From Clostridium porci (GTDB lineage Bacteria > Bacillota > Clostridia > Lachnospirales > Lachnospiraceae): 64,000 nt of DNA. The position numbers were made by a program, and so were the translations under genes. The DNA lies in the NCBI RefSeq assembly GCF_009696375.1, contig NZ_VUMD01000013.1, positions 54,876 through 118,875 on the forward strand. Direction: 5' to 3'. This document shows positions 17,485-26,361 of the stretch, one piece after another. Position 1 is the stretch's first letter, and every line of letters starts with the position of its first letter. Below the pieces are notes generated by a model. That model saw only the letters and a program-made list of their open reading frames with translations, did no database searches and had not been told where the DNA came from.

Positions 17485-19299
17485 TTATAATTTAGCAGCG
17501 GAAGCTTCCCTGTACTTAAATTCTACTCGTGCCGTCAGCCGGTTGTTTTCATCAACGTAGTACTTAAGCCCACTTTCCAGCCCGAAATGGAGGTGTATCC
17601 GGTCGTTCACATTGCGGATTCCAAAGCCGTTGGTCACCTTTAAGTTGTTTGTTTTATAAGTCAGATACTCATTGAGCAGATCGGGGTCACAGCCCTGGCC
17701 GTTGTCTGATACCTCCAGAATGAAACGGTCCGCCTCATGTGTTACAAAGACCGTGATCTCGATCGCCGTTCCCGCCGGCTGGCCGCCGTAGCGGATGGAA
17801 TTCTCCACCAGGGGCTGAAGCGTGAATTTTGGAATCAGAGTATCGGATGAGGCGTCTTCTGAGGGGACGGAAAGCCTGATATCTCCCTGATGCTGGAGCC
17901 TGTAGATCGCAATATATTCTCCTATATTGGAAAGCTCTTTCTTTAAGGGGATGAGCTGGTCGGCCTCCATGATGCTGTAGCGCATGAGATTGGCAATGGA
18001 GGCGAGGATCTCCGCCAGATCATCCTGATCGCGGGTCAGAGCAATCCAGTTGACCGCATCCATTGCATTGAAGATAAAATGGGGATCGATCTGAGCCTGC
18101 AGTGCCCTTAATTCCGCGTTTTTCTGCTTGATTTCCTGCGCCTGGACATCATGAATCAAACGGTTGTTGTTGATAATCAGCTTCGTGAAGCTTTCCTCCA
18201 GACTGATGATTTCCCGATCCTCCGATACGTGAAGGCTCTTTAAGTCAAAGGTTCTCGTATCGATGATGGAACCGATCACCTCAGAAAGGAGGATAATCGG
18301 CCGTGTGATGCGGTCCGAAGCCGTGAAGACAATAGCCATGGCACATAGTGTAATCAGCAGAGAGATCACGGAAAAGCGTACCATGACGGGGCGTACTGTA
18401 CGATTGATATCGGAGTAGGGCGTAAGCGACAGAAGGGTGATATCCTGATCGGAATCGTCAAAGTTTACCAGGTAAGGCTCCCCGCCGATTACGTGGTGAG
18501 AACCGGTTCCGGCCTGGTATAAGGCGGTATTCCCGCTGACCGCTGCAAGTGCCTCTGCGTAGAAGCTGTGATCCGGGCCTCTGGGACTGGAGTAGAGAAG
18601 CTGCCCCTTTTTGTTCAAGAGGGCGTAGCCGCTGTTGGGGGTGGGGGGAATCCCGCCGAAAACAGAATCGATATAGGGCATTTTAATGCTGATGACCATG
18701 ACGGCCTGCCCATCCTTATAGTATGGTCCCGTATATCTGGTATTCTGGATTTTCTTGGCAAGGCATAGCTCTCCGGAACTTTCATTATTAAATACGCAGG
18801 TGTAATTGGAGGCTTCCAGAGTATTTTTATACCACAGATCGTCCTTCACCAGGGTGTTGGTAAAGATGTTGCTGACTGTACTGTAGGGATTCGTGCTCAG
18901 GGTCCTGGCCTCAAACATCGATGAGATGGGAAGCCGGTCATTGAGGAACAGGGTATAACGGTAGCTGTTGACATCATGAGACATCGTAAGCAGCGAGTAG
19001 TGAGAGAACTGGGACTGCAGGGCGGCGCGGACCTGCAGATGTTCCATGGGCTCGGTGGACGTGCTGCTGAGCTGGCTGCCAATGGCGCGGTCACTGATAA
19101 AATGGATGGTGATCTGTCTCAGATTATCCATAAAATTAGAGGCCAGATGGCAGTTTGCTATGATCTGTGCTTCCTGCCGTTCCACCACTGCGGCCGTTAC
19201 CGTATTGTGAAAATAAAAGTACATAAATATGTAGAAGGTTAAGAGAAAGAAGAGGATGATAGCCAGAAACAGACCAGATATTTTTTTTCGGATTGCCAT
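17485..19299 (-). CDS. YesM-type sensor histidine kinase
   Basis: 604 residues. TM1 at about 10-32, an extracellular Cache-like sensor (about 35-285), TM2 near 292-315, HAMP, then a LytS/YesM-type kinase. The phosphoacceptor box reads QIDPHFIFNAMDAVNW and the ATP-binding region has FTLQPLVENSIRYG, DNGQGCD and GFGIRNVNDRI. Such kinases usually respond to oligosaccharides, often through the binding protein of a neighbouring importer. It follows its response regulator by 15 bp and precedes the fucosidase. Confidence 0.92.
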   Translation of the reverse strand: MAIRKKISGLFLAIILFFLLTFYIFMYFYFHNTVTAAVVERQEAQIIANCHLASNFMDNLRQITIHFISDRAIGSQLSSTSTEPMEHLQVRAALQSQFSHYSLLTMSHDVNSYRYTLFLNDRLPISSMFEARTLSTNPYSTVSNIFTNTLVKDDLWYKNTLEASNYTCVFNNESSGELCLAKKIQNTRYTGPYYKDGQAVMVISIKMPYIDSVFGGIPPTPNSGYALLNKKGQLLYSSPRGPDHSFYAEALAAVSGNTALYQAGTGSHHVIGGEPYLVNFDDSDQDITLLSLTPYSDINRTVRPVMVRFSVISLLITLCAMAIVFTASDRITRPIILLSEVIGSIIDTRTFDLKSLHVSEDREIISLEESFTKLIINNNRLIHDVQAQEIKQKNAELRALQAQIDPHFIFNAMDAVNWIALTRDQDDLAEILASIANLMRYSIMEADQLIPLKKELSNIGEYIAIYRLQHQGDIRLSVPSEDASSDTLIPKFTLQPLVENSIRYGGQPAGTAIEITVFVTHEADRFILEVSDNGQGCDPDLLNEYLTYKTNNLKVTNGFGIRNVNDRIHLHFGLESGLKYYVDENNRLTARVEFKYREASAAKL

Positions 19300-19314
19300 G
19301 GGCTCCCTCCTTTT

Positions 19315-20376
19315 TTATGTTTTCAGATTCCGGTATTCACTGGGGGTTAAACCCGTCTTTTTCTTGAACAGCTTGGCGAAATATTTGGCGTCCTCGTAGC
19401 CTGACATCGCGGATATCTCCCCGATGGAGTAACGGCGGTCGGCCAGCAGACGGCGGGCATAGTCCATACGCATTGCGGTCACATAGGAAATTAAGTTGGA
19501 ACCGGTGGCCTGCTTGAATTGGGAGCTTAAGTAGGACAGCGATACGTGCATACTGTCCGCCAGGACGGAGATGTTGAACTCCGGGTCAGAGTAATGTTTG
19601 CCGATATACTCCTTCGCATAGGTGATAAAGGACTCGCTGTATGCCTGCTTTTTCTGATTCATCCCGGTCAGAACGTCGTAATAGCTGCTCATGATGAAGT
19701 TGATCTTTTCCTGGACGCCCGGAGAGTCCCAGAACTGTTCCATAGCGTGCTCCCTTGAGACGGTAATGACCGTCCGGCTTACATCGATCTGGGAAAAATA
19801 GGCGTATAAGAAATTGATCAGCTGGATTCCCAGAGGATTGGCGAAGCTGCTGTGCATGGTGCTTACAAAATAGGAAGAGAGGAAAAACTGATCCATCGCC
19901 TCCATATCCTGATTGTGGAGTATCGTTAATATTTTCTCTTCCAGACCGGAATTATAGGCGTTTAAGAACTGCTGCTTTCTCTTCTGATTTTCCTCGCAAA
20001 ACTTAATCAGGAGGTTTTCGATCTGATTGACCTTTTCTCTTGTGATTGGCTTTAAGATGTAGTCTGCAACGTCGTACTTGAGCGCCTGTCTTGCATATTC
20101 AAACTCCTCGTAGCCGCTTAAGAGGATCATGCGGGTGGCCGGAGACTGTGCGTGAATCAGCTCCGCCAGCTTCAGTCCGTCCATCCGCGGCATCTTGATA
20201 TCGGAAATAATGACATCCGGAGGAGTGGCTGCCATATATTCCATCGCCTCCTCCCCGTTGGCAGCAGTTCCGGCAAGTTCACCGTGAAATGCTTCCCAGT
20301 GCAGCATGGAGTTTAATCCTCTGATTACAAAAATATCGTCGTCAACAAGAAGAACCTTCATAATTGTTTTCCTCAT
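19315..20376 (-). CDS. YesN-type response regulator (receiver + AraC DNA-binding)
   Basis: 353 residues. N-terminal receiver with acidic pocket VDDD, phospho-acceptor Asp in VIISDIKMPRMDG and the conserved Lys in YILKPI; central helical linker; C-terminal AraC-type double helix-turn-helix (about 255-350) ending GYEDAKYFAKLFKKKTGLTPSEYR. Partner of the kinase downstream. It probably activates the divergent importer operon and its own operon; the 182-bp intergenic region contains one good promoter in each direction. Confidence 0.93.
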   Translation of the reverse strand: MRKTIMKVLLVDDDIFVIRGLNSMLHWEAFHGELAGTAANGEEAMEYMAATPPDVIISDIKMPRMDGLKLAELIHAQSPATRMILLSGYEEFEYARQALKYDVADYILKPITREKVNQIENLLIKFCEENQKRKQQFLNAYNSGLEEKILTILHNQDMEAMDQFFLSSYFVSTMHSSFANPLGIQLINFLYAYFSQIDVSRTVITVSREHAMEQFWDSPGVQEKINFIMSSYYDVLTGMNQKKQAYSESFITYAKEYIGKHYSDPEFNISVLADSMHVSLSYLSSQFKQATGSNLISYVTAMRMDYARRLLADRRYSIGEISAMSGYEDAKYFAKLFKKKTGLTPSEYRNLKT

Positions 20377-20394
20377 TTTTTACTTTTATCTATG

Positions 20395-20423
20395 ATTATA
20401 AAGCATGAAGGTCAGCCGCGCAA
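20395..20423 (-). promoter_or_regulatory. Putative promoter of yesN-yesM-fucosidase
   Basis: On the minus strand TTGCGC (20423-20418), 17-bp spacer, perfect TATAAT (20400-20395). Confidence 0.6.
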
Positions 20424-20475
20424 TCGGTTCGGAGCGTTCCAAAATAAAAGTACACCTGAGATAAAAAAAGTCTAC

Positions 20476-20505
20476 TTGTGGAATGAAATCCGATAAAGGT
20501 ATAAT
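20476..20505 (+). promoter_or_regulatory. Putative promoter of the sugar ABC operon
   Basis: TTGTGG (20476-20481), 18-bp spacer, perfect TATAAT (20500-20505), 54 bp before the first permease gene. The AAAGTACAC / AAAGTCTAC pair between the two divergent promoters could be a regulator site. Confidence 0.55.
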
Positions 20506-20558
20506 TATGCCAGAAAACATCAAAGCAAAAAGCGATGTGAAGAAACAGGGGGGTAAAG

Positions 20559-21485
20559 ATGAAAACAAGGCAAAAAAGTGAATGGTTCTATTTTAAGAAA
20601 AATCTGCCGCTCACGCTCATGGCCCTGCCGGGGATTATCCTGATGATTTTATTCAAGTATCTGCCATTGTCCGGCATTGTCCTGGCTTTTAAGAAATACA
20701 ACATTAGAAAAGGGATATTTGGAAGCGAATGGAACGGGCTGGAAAACTTTAAGTTTCTGTTTAAGACCAGCGACGCATGGATCATCACCCGCAATACTAT
20801 ATGCTACAATCTGATTTTTATTGTGCTGGATCTGGTGGTAGCGGTTACCGTGGCTATCATGCTCAATGAACTGTTAAATAAGAAAAGGGCAAAGCTCTTC
20901 CAGACAATCTTCATGGCGCCTTACTTTCTGTCATGGGTTGTCGTTTCCTTTATTGCGTTTGCATTTTTAAGTGTGGATAACGGATTAGTGAACCACATTC
21001 TCCGCTTCTTCGGAAAAGATGAGGTCCAGTGGTATACACAGAAACAGTTCTGGCCGTTTATCCTGGTATTCTGCCAGCTCTGGAAGACCGTGGGCTACTC
21101 AACCGTCATGTACTTAGGCTCTCTGGTGGGGATTTCCAATGATTATTACGAAGCAGCCATCATGGATGGGGCGACCAAGTGGCAGCAGATTAAGTATGTT
21201 ACGCTTCCCTGCATGCGTTCCATGATGATTGTACTGACCATACTGGCGATTGGCAAGATGTTCTACTCTGATTTTGGGCTATTCTATCAGCTGCCCAGGG
21301 ATTCCGGCCCCCTTTACCCGATCACCAACGTCATCGATACGTATGTTTACCGGGCGTTAAAGGTCAGCGGCAACATCGGAATGGCTTCGGCTGCCAACTT
21401 ATATCAGTCTGTAGTCGGTTTTATTCTGGTGCTGGGCTCCAATTTCATTGTGCGAAAGATCGACAAGGACAGCGCGCTGTTCTGA
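20559..21485 (+). CDS. Sugar ABC importer permease, LplB type
   Basis: 308 residues with six predicted membrane helices. The cytoplasmic EAA loop reads YYEAAIMDGATKWQQIKYVT, the contact site for an ATPase. Family members import oligosaccharides with a YtcP-type partner and a lipoprotein binding component. No ATPase gene is in this operon, so a shared MsmX-like ATPase elsewhere is expected. First gene of permease-permease-binding protein, divergent from yesN. Confidence 0.92.
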   Translation: MKTRQKSEWFYFKKNLPLTLMALPGIILMILFKYLPLSGIVLAFKKYNIRKGIFGSEWNGLENFKFLFKTSDAWIITRNTICYNLIFIVLDLVVAVTVAIMLNELLNKKRAKLFQTIFMAPYFLSWVVVSFIAFAFLSVDNGLVNHILRFFGKDEVQWYTQKQFWPFILVFCQLWKTVGYSTVMYLGSLVGISNDYYEAAIMDGATKWQQIKYVTLPCMRSMMIVLTILAIGKMFYSDFGLFYQLPRDSGPLYPITNVIDTYVYRALKVSGNIGMASAANLYQSVVGFILVLGSNFIVRKIDKDSALF

Positions 21486-21555
21486 CAGCCGCTCTTCGAA
21501 AAACGCGTGAAGACCGCATGAGAGCGGTTGATTTAGTCAGGAAAGGGGAATTGCC

Positions 21556-22485
21556 ATGAAAAAGAAATATAAAGACGAGGAAGCAGGAGCGTATTCCTGC
21601 GTCAATCATATCAGTAAGAAGACGAACGGGATCATGAATGTAATTCTGATCTTGATGGCGCTTGCCTGCGTGTTGCCGGTTCTGTTGGTCATTATCGTGT
21701 CTTTCAGCAGTGAGCAGAGCATTTTTGAAAATGGCTATACATTTTTTCCCAGCGAATGGAGTCTGGAGGCCTACCGGCTTTTCTTCAAAATGGGGGATCA
21801 GGTGGTTCGTTCCTACGGAATTACTCTGTTTGTCACGATCGTGGGAACGGTGTTTAGCCTGGCGGTGACGACGCTTCTGTCCTATGTGCTTTCCCGGTCA
21901 GATTACCGGTATGGAAAGCCGTTGACCTTATTGCTTCTTTTTACTATGCTGTTTAACGGCGGTCTGGTTCCCAGCTATATGGTCAACACACAGATTTTAG
22001 GGCTTCGGGATTCTGTCTGGGCGCTGATTTTACCCATGTCGCTCAATGTGTTTTATGTGGTGGTGCTGCGGACCTTTTTTAAGAGTATACCCATGGAGAT
22101 TGTGGAGGCAGCTACCATCGACGGTTCAGGGGAATTCAATACCTTTTTGAAGATCGTTCTTCCGCTGTCTAAACCGGGAATCGCCACCATTGGCCTGTTT
22201 ACCATGATCGCTTACTGGAACGACTGGTTTCTGGGCATGCTTTACATTTACGAGACGAAGAATTACCCGATCCAGACGTTATTATGGAGTATGCAAAACA
22301 GCTTGGAGTCATTGAAACAGAGCTCGGCTAACGCGCTGGAGTACGCGGAGATGGCAAACAACGCTCCGACCAACAGCGGCCGAATGGCCTTAACCGTACT
22401 GGTAGTACTGCCTATTCTTTGCGCCTATCCCTTCTTCCAAAAATATTTTGTGAAGGGACTTACAATCGGCGGGGTCAAAGGGTAA
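21556..22485 (+). CDS. Sugar ABC importer permease, YtcP/LplC type
   Basis: 309 residues, six membrane helices (first at about 28-50). EAA loop VEAATIDGSGEFNTFLKIVL followed by PLSKPGIATIGLF; the C-terminal KYFVKGLTIGGVKG is the hallmark of the YtcP/LplC branch. GAAAGGGGAATTGCC precedes the ATG. Pairs with the preceding permease. Confidence 0.93.
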   Translation: MKKKYKDEEAGAYSCVNHISKKTNGIMNVILILMALACVLPVLLVIIVSFSSEQSIFENGYTFFPSEWSLEAYRLFFKMGDQVVRSYGITLFVTIVGTVFSLAVTTLLSYVLSRSDYRYGKPLTLLLLFTMLFNGGLVPSYMVNTQILGLRDSVWALILPMSLNVFYVVVLRTFFKSIPMEIVEAATIDGSGEFNTFLKIVLPLSKPGIATIGLFTMIAYWNDWFLGMLYIYETKNYPIQTLLWSMQNSLESLKQSSANALEYAEMANNAPTNSGRMALTVLVVLPILCAYPFFQKYFVKGLTIGGVKG

Positions 22486-22531
22486 GATGTTATAAATTAT
22501 GTAGAAATTATGTAGAAGGAGGAAGTAAGAA

Positions 22532-24148
22532 ATGAGAAAAAGAAAGGTGTGGGCATGCGCGGTGCTGAGCGCGGCAATGGCAGCCAGCCTGATGACAGGC
22601 TGCGGCTCTTCAAAGACGACGGAGGGCGGTACGGCAGCCTCTGCGGATACGAAGGCAGCAGGAGAGACAACGTCTGAAAAGGGAGCAGAGACAGATGCTT
22701 CGAAGACGGCGGAGGAGCCTGTTACTTTAAAATGGTATATGTCCTTGAATCCGGTGGATGCGGATACCGATAAGGTTATTGCCGCATTGAATGAGTATAC
22801 GAAGGAAAAGATCGGTGTGACGATCGATTATACGGTCATCGCCAATCCCGATTACCAGGAAAAGATGCCGACCCTGATCAACTCCGGCGAGTATTTTGAT
22901 ATCTGCTTTACCGCAGAATGGACGACCAACTACCTGCAGTTTGTGGCCAAGGATGCATTTATGGATATTACGGATGCAGTGAAGCAGTACGCTCCTGAGA
23001 CGTATGAGTTCATTCCTGAGTCCTTATGGAAGGCTGTTTCCGTAAACGGAAAGATCTATGGCGTTCCGTCCTATAAGGAGATGGGCTGGCAGAGCGGTTT
23101 CTTTGTAAACTCTACCATGGCAGAAAAGTATGGCATCGATTTAACCGCGGTAAAGACACTGGAGGACTATACGGAAGTGTTAAAGATCGTCAAGGAAAAG
23201 GCTGACGCGGCAGGAGAGGACATCATCGGACTTTCCGGCCTTGGAAGCTCCGGCGGCTCCTTCAATATGCTGTATCCCTACGAGAGTCTGTCCGGTTCCA
23301 GAGTGCTTCCGGGTGCGGCTGCAGTGCCGGAATACGAGTGCTTTAAGGATCAGACGGGGGTGTTTAATCAGTATGCAACACAGGAATACATGGATTACTG
23401 CAAACTGGTGAGAAGCTGGTATGAGGCGGGGTACATGTCCAAGGACCCGGTAAACTATGATACCGACATTGCCAACCGTGACAATGATTTTAAGAACGGC
23501 AAGCTGTTCTCCTATATCATCTCATACGCTCCGGGAGCGGCTGAGGCTGAGGCGGCTAAGACAGGGCACGGCGTGACCTTCGTTCCGCTTATGGACCCGC
23601 TCTTTGAGACAAAGAACGCGCGCGGAGGAATTCTGGCTATTTCATCTGCTTCTGAACATCCGGATAAGGCCCTGGAGTTCATCAACCTGTTAAATACCGA
23701 CGAATACGTAGGAACCCTGATCCGTCACGGCATTGAAGGCCAGCACTACAGCGCGGTGGGCGACAACCAGGTAGACCGCACAATGGGCGGAACCCTGAAA
23801 ATCGAGGACAACGGCTATGTTAATTACACCTATGGATGGCAGTTCGGCACACCGTTCAATCAGAAGTGGGATATCTCTTACCCGGATAATATTGAACAGT
23901 TATTCGAGGAATACAATGCGAAGGCCATAACGGCTCCTCACAATGGCTTTTCACTGGATAACAGCCCGGTGGAAACTGAGATAGCGGCTATCTCCAACGT
24001 GGTAGATGAGAATGCCAAAGCGCTGGAGTCCGGTATGGTAGACCCTGAAGTCTATATACCAAAGTTTTTAGATGCACTGAACAAGAACGGAGTCGAGGAT
24101 TTACTGGCAGAAATTAATAAACAGCTTACAGAAAAAGGATATCAGTAA
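22532..24148 (+). CDS. Sugar-binding lipoprotein of the ABC importer
   Basis: 538 residues. Lipoprotein signal peptide with lipobox LMTGC (Cys about residue 24), then a Ser/Thr/Ala-rich linker and a family-1-type solute-binding fold (TLKWYMSLNPVDADTDKVIA onward). Length and the LplA-like pattern fit oligosaccharide binders of Lachnospiraceae. AGAAGGAGGAAG precedes the ATG. With the fucosidase, the ligand is likely a fucosylated glycan; that part is inference. Confidence 0.9.
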   Translation: MRKRKVWACAVLSAAMAASLMTGCGSSKTTEGGTAASADTKAAGETTSEKGAETDASKTAEEPVTLKWYMSLNPVDADTDKVIAALNEYTKEKIGVTIDYTVIANPDYQEKMPTLINSGEYFDICFTAEWTTNYLQFVAKDAFMDITDAVKQYAPETYEFIPESLWKAVSVNGKIYGVPSYKEMGWQSGFFVNSTMAEKYGIDLTAVKTLEDYTEVLKIVKEKADAAGEDIIGLSGLGSSGGSFNMLYPYESLSGSRVLPGAAAVPEYECFKDQTGVFNQYATQEYMDYCKLVRSWYEAGYMSKDPVNYDTDIANRDNDFKNGKLFSYIISYAPGAAEAEAAKTGHGVTFVPLMDPLFETKNARGGILAISSASEHPDKALEFINLLNTDEYVGTLIRHGIEGQHYSAVGDNQVDRTMGGTLKIEDNGYVNYTYGWQFGTPFNQKWDISYPDNIEQLFEEYNAKAITAPHNGFSLDNSPVETEIAAISNVVDENAKALESGMVDPEVYIPKFLDALNKNGVEDLLAEINKQLTEKGYQ

Positions 24149-24174
24149 AAATAGAGTAAGGGGGACAGGGACAA

Positions 24175-24483
24175 TTAGATGGGTATCCGTAAAACAGTAA
24201 TCCAAAAATCTATGATTACGGCATAAATATCGTCAAAGAGTTTAAGCGCCGCTGCTTCGGTTTCGGGAGATACGTCACGATTTAAAAGTCCGCATAATTT
24301 GTTATAGAAATGAAAAAAGACATCGGGCTGCACCGCTTTTGGTGTATAGCCCAATGCCCTTTGCATAATATATTCGCTGACAGATAAACCGCATTTTGCG
24401 GCAAGCTGCTTTATCTTCTCCTTGTCCTTTGGCTTTGCCCGAACTTTAATACGGGCAAATTTTTCTTTGGGATTTCTGTTCAT
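24175..24483 (-). CDS. Small ribbon-helix-helix protein, MobC-like
   Basis: 102 residues. RIKVRAKPKDKEKIKQLAAK and CGLSVSEYIMQRALGY have the RHH shape seen in MobC/relaxosome accessory proteins and RHH antitoxins. The start at 24483 is preferred because AGAAGGT lies seven bases upstream; longer alternatives lack a site. It follows hipA but a terminator intervenes. No relaxase is in the window, so this may be a leftover of a mobilisable element. The C-terminus (VLRIPI) may be shifted by the junction near 24174. Confidence 0.55.
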   Translation of the reverse strand: MNRNPKEKFARIKVRAKPKDKEKIKQLAAKCGLSVSEYIMQRALGYTPKAVQPDVFFHFYNKLCGLLNRDVSPETEAAALKLFDDIYAVIIDFWITVLRIPI

Positions 24484-24514
24484 ATACATACCTTCTTTTT
24501 GTGATTTTGGGTGC

Positions 24515-24545
24515 AAAAAAGCCGATGAGATAATTCCTATCGGCT
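24515..24545 (-). terminator. Rho-independent terminator after hipA
   Basis: On the minus strand AGCCGAT / ATCGGCT arms followed by TTTTTT. It ends the xre-hipA transcript before the RHH gene. Confidence 0.75.
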
Positions 24546-24574
24546 TATTGCGAATATTCGGTTGTTATTTTGTT

Positions 24575-25480
24575 TTAACATTCCTGCTCTTTGGAACGCT
24601 CACGCTTGCGAAGCTTTTGATAAGAAAAGTCTAAAATCCGCTCCTTACGTTCACGAAGCATTGTTTTATAAAATTCCTTCTGCAAATCTGAAATAAAGGG
24701 CGTTTCATCTACGATTTTATAAATCTTTTTCATATCAATCTTTGGCAGTATTCGCTTGAGTGCCTTGTTGCAGTCCTTGTTCCCCAAAGAAGAAACAAAC
24801 TTAAAATATTGGATTTTCTGCCCATTGATTTTTATGCCCGAAAGCGGTCTTTCAAAGATACGGATTTCACGCTCGGCGGGATCATCCAAAGTCTTTCGCA
24901 TAATTTCTGCGTCTGCTTGGGGGAACAAGCAACTGCCGCAATCGTAAATAGGCGCAAGTGAGATTTCATCGGTAATGGTGTTATACAGGAAGCCCCAGTT
25001 GCCGTTGTGCCTGTCCCAGTTTCCGATTAGGGCATCGACGATAAACATATCCCAAAACCATTCGGTCAGCATTTGGGGATCGACAGCCGTCTGTTCTTCT
25101 AAGGTTTTTACAATATCGCTCAACTCCGTACCGTAACCGTTGTGAGCGGAATCAATAATCGTATTCTTCAAAGATGCGAAGTCCTGAAGCACAAGACTGC
25201 CTGCGGTGAAGTCTTTGCAGGCTACAACAATTTTTTGCTTTCCTTTTTTTGTATAGGTTCCAAGCATTGTCTTTTGAACCGGAATACCGATGCTTTCAAA
25301 AATGTGGCATCCAAGATATTCCGATACACAACCGTTCGCATAACTCATTTCTTTGTTGACGGCGGGAACGGCGGGGAATTTCAGCATATACAATTCATCG
25401 TTGTATAATACGGAAATTTTACTACCGTTTGCGCCTGCATAGGTTTTGTTGCGAACGGGGAGATTGGTAAAATCAATCAT
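24575..25480 (-). CDS. HipA-like / CtkA-like kinase
   Basis: 301 residues. Protein kinase-fold toxin family. Visible are a catalytic loop NWDRHNGNWGF and the metal site APIYDCGSCLF, equivalent to the HxDRHxxN and DxG motifs of HipA; the N-terminal lobe has the YMLKFPA lysine. It is shorter than E. coli HipA (440) because the N-subdomain is missing, as in CtkA-type and HipT-type kinases. Three bases separate it from the upstream xre gene, the usual antitoxin-toxin order. HipA proteins phosphorylate translation factors such as GltX or other targets; the target here is unknown. Confidence 0.82.
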   Translation of the reverse strand: MIDFTNLPVRNKTYAGANGSKISVLYNDELYMLKFPAVPAVNKEMSYANGCVSEYLGCHIFESIGIPVQKTMLGTYTKKGKQKIVVACKDFTAGSLVLQDFASLKNTIIDSAHNGYGTELSDIVKTLEEQTAVDPQMLTEWFWDMFIVDALIGNWDRHNGNWGFLYNTITDEISLAPIYDCGSCLFPQADAEIMRKTLDDPAEREIRIFERPLSGIKINGQKIQYFKFVSSLGNKDCNKALKRILPKIDMKKIYKIVDETPFISDLQKEFYKTMLRERKERILDFSYQKLRKRERSKEQEC

Positions 25481-25483
25481 CGG

Positions 25484-25945
25484 TTAGTCACCTCGTTTCA
25501 TTCTTAAATAAGTTTCACGCAAATACCAAGCCTGTTCCGTAGATATTTCCTGCCCAACCTCGGCAGAGTTAATATCCGCATTTAATTCGCTCCAGTACAT
25601 ATCCCAATGATAATCTTTTTTGCCGCTGTCTACAATTTTCCAAGAAGCAATCATATTTGCCAAAGAAGATTGCAGATAGGACGGCAGACCACATTCGAGA
25701 TATTTTTTGCTTTTGGGTAATCCCGTTTCTTTATCATACCCTGTATCTATTGTATCCAAAGACATAATATATTCCATTGTGCAATCAAGCGCTATTGCAA
25801 GCTGCTGTACCGTGCGGGCAGAGCATTTTTGCAAAGAGCTTTTACCGGAACAAATATCTATAATGGTTGTTTTCGGAACACCGCTGATTTGTGACAGATG
25901 GTATTTGGTTATATTTCGGCTGTCAATATATTCTTGTAGATTCAT
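25484..25945 (-). CDS. Xre-family regulator, probable antitoxin of the HipA-like kinase
   Basis: 153 residues starting at 25945, where AAAGGGCGGTGCAA precedes the ATG. The first ~65 residues are a Cro/CI-type helix-turn-helix (YHLSQISGVPKTTIIDICSG, QLAIALDCTMEYIM). The C-terminal half is a helical domain of unknown role. Its promoter contains a palindrome between -35 and -10, so autorepression is likely, as in other HipB-HipA operons. Confidence 0.8.
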   Translation of the reverse strand: MNLQEYIDSRNITKYHLSQISGVPKTTIIDICSGKSSLQKCSARTVQQLAIALDCTMEYIMSLDTIDTGYDKETGLPKSKKYLECGLPSYLQSSLANMIASWKIVDSGKKDYHWDMYWSELNADINSAEVGQEISTEQAWYLRETYLRMKRGD

Positions 25946-25969
25946 TTGCACCGCCCTTTCTTTTATTAT

Positions 25970-25998
25970 ATTGTATCGGTATACCGACCGTTTGTCAA
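25970..25998 (-). promoter_or_regulatory. Strong promoter with embedded palindrome controlling xre-hipA
   Basis: On the minus strand a perfect TTGACA (25998-25993), 17-bp spacer, TACAAT (25975-25970). The spacer holds the perfect 10-bp palindrome CGGTATACCG (25977-25986), ideally placed for a dimeric Xre repressor to block RNA polymerase. Confidence 0.75.
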
Positions 25999-26091
25999 TG
26001 GGATTATACGGATATGATTTTAACATTTCTGTGACGACGGGGTATTAGGGGTGTCCCCTAAAGGTGAACATTAGGCGGAAACGCTTACTGT

Positions 26092-26345
26092 TTGTCTGGA
26101 ACTTGCCGTACAAGTTCGGGTCATGGTGAGAATGGCAAAAACAGCAAATACTATAGCGACCAGTCCAAGGCAGATGCCGACAGGGCCAAAAATGAGGCAG
26201 ACAGGGCAGCTCAGTACGCGAGCATCATCCCTCCAACATTCCACATTGATTTTGACACCATGGAATTGATACAGGACAGCCAGGGAGGGGTATTACGTTC
26301 GCGTTAGACGAAAACAAGGTGCTGTCATTTGAATACATGGCATAG
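26092..26345 (+). pseudogene. Phage tail/fibre protein C-terminal fragment, frameshifted
   Basis: Ala/Asp-rich heptad-like stretch (SKADADRAKNEADRAAQYAS) followed by PPTFHIDFDTMELIQDS, typical of the C-terminus of Clostridial phage tail appendage proteins. After the G run at 26287-26290 the frame is lost; the matching end (ITFALDENKVLSFEYMA) continues in another frame to TAG at 26343. A single missing G would explain it. The 5' part of the gene is absent. Confidence 0.5.
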
Positions 26346-26361
26346 AAAGGAAAGAAATAAC

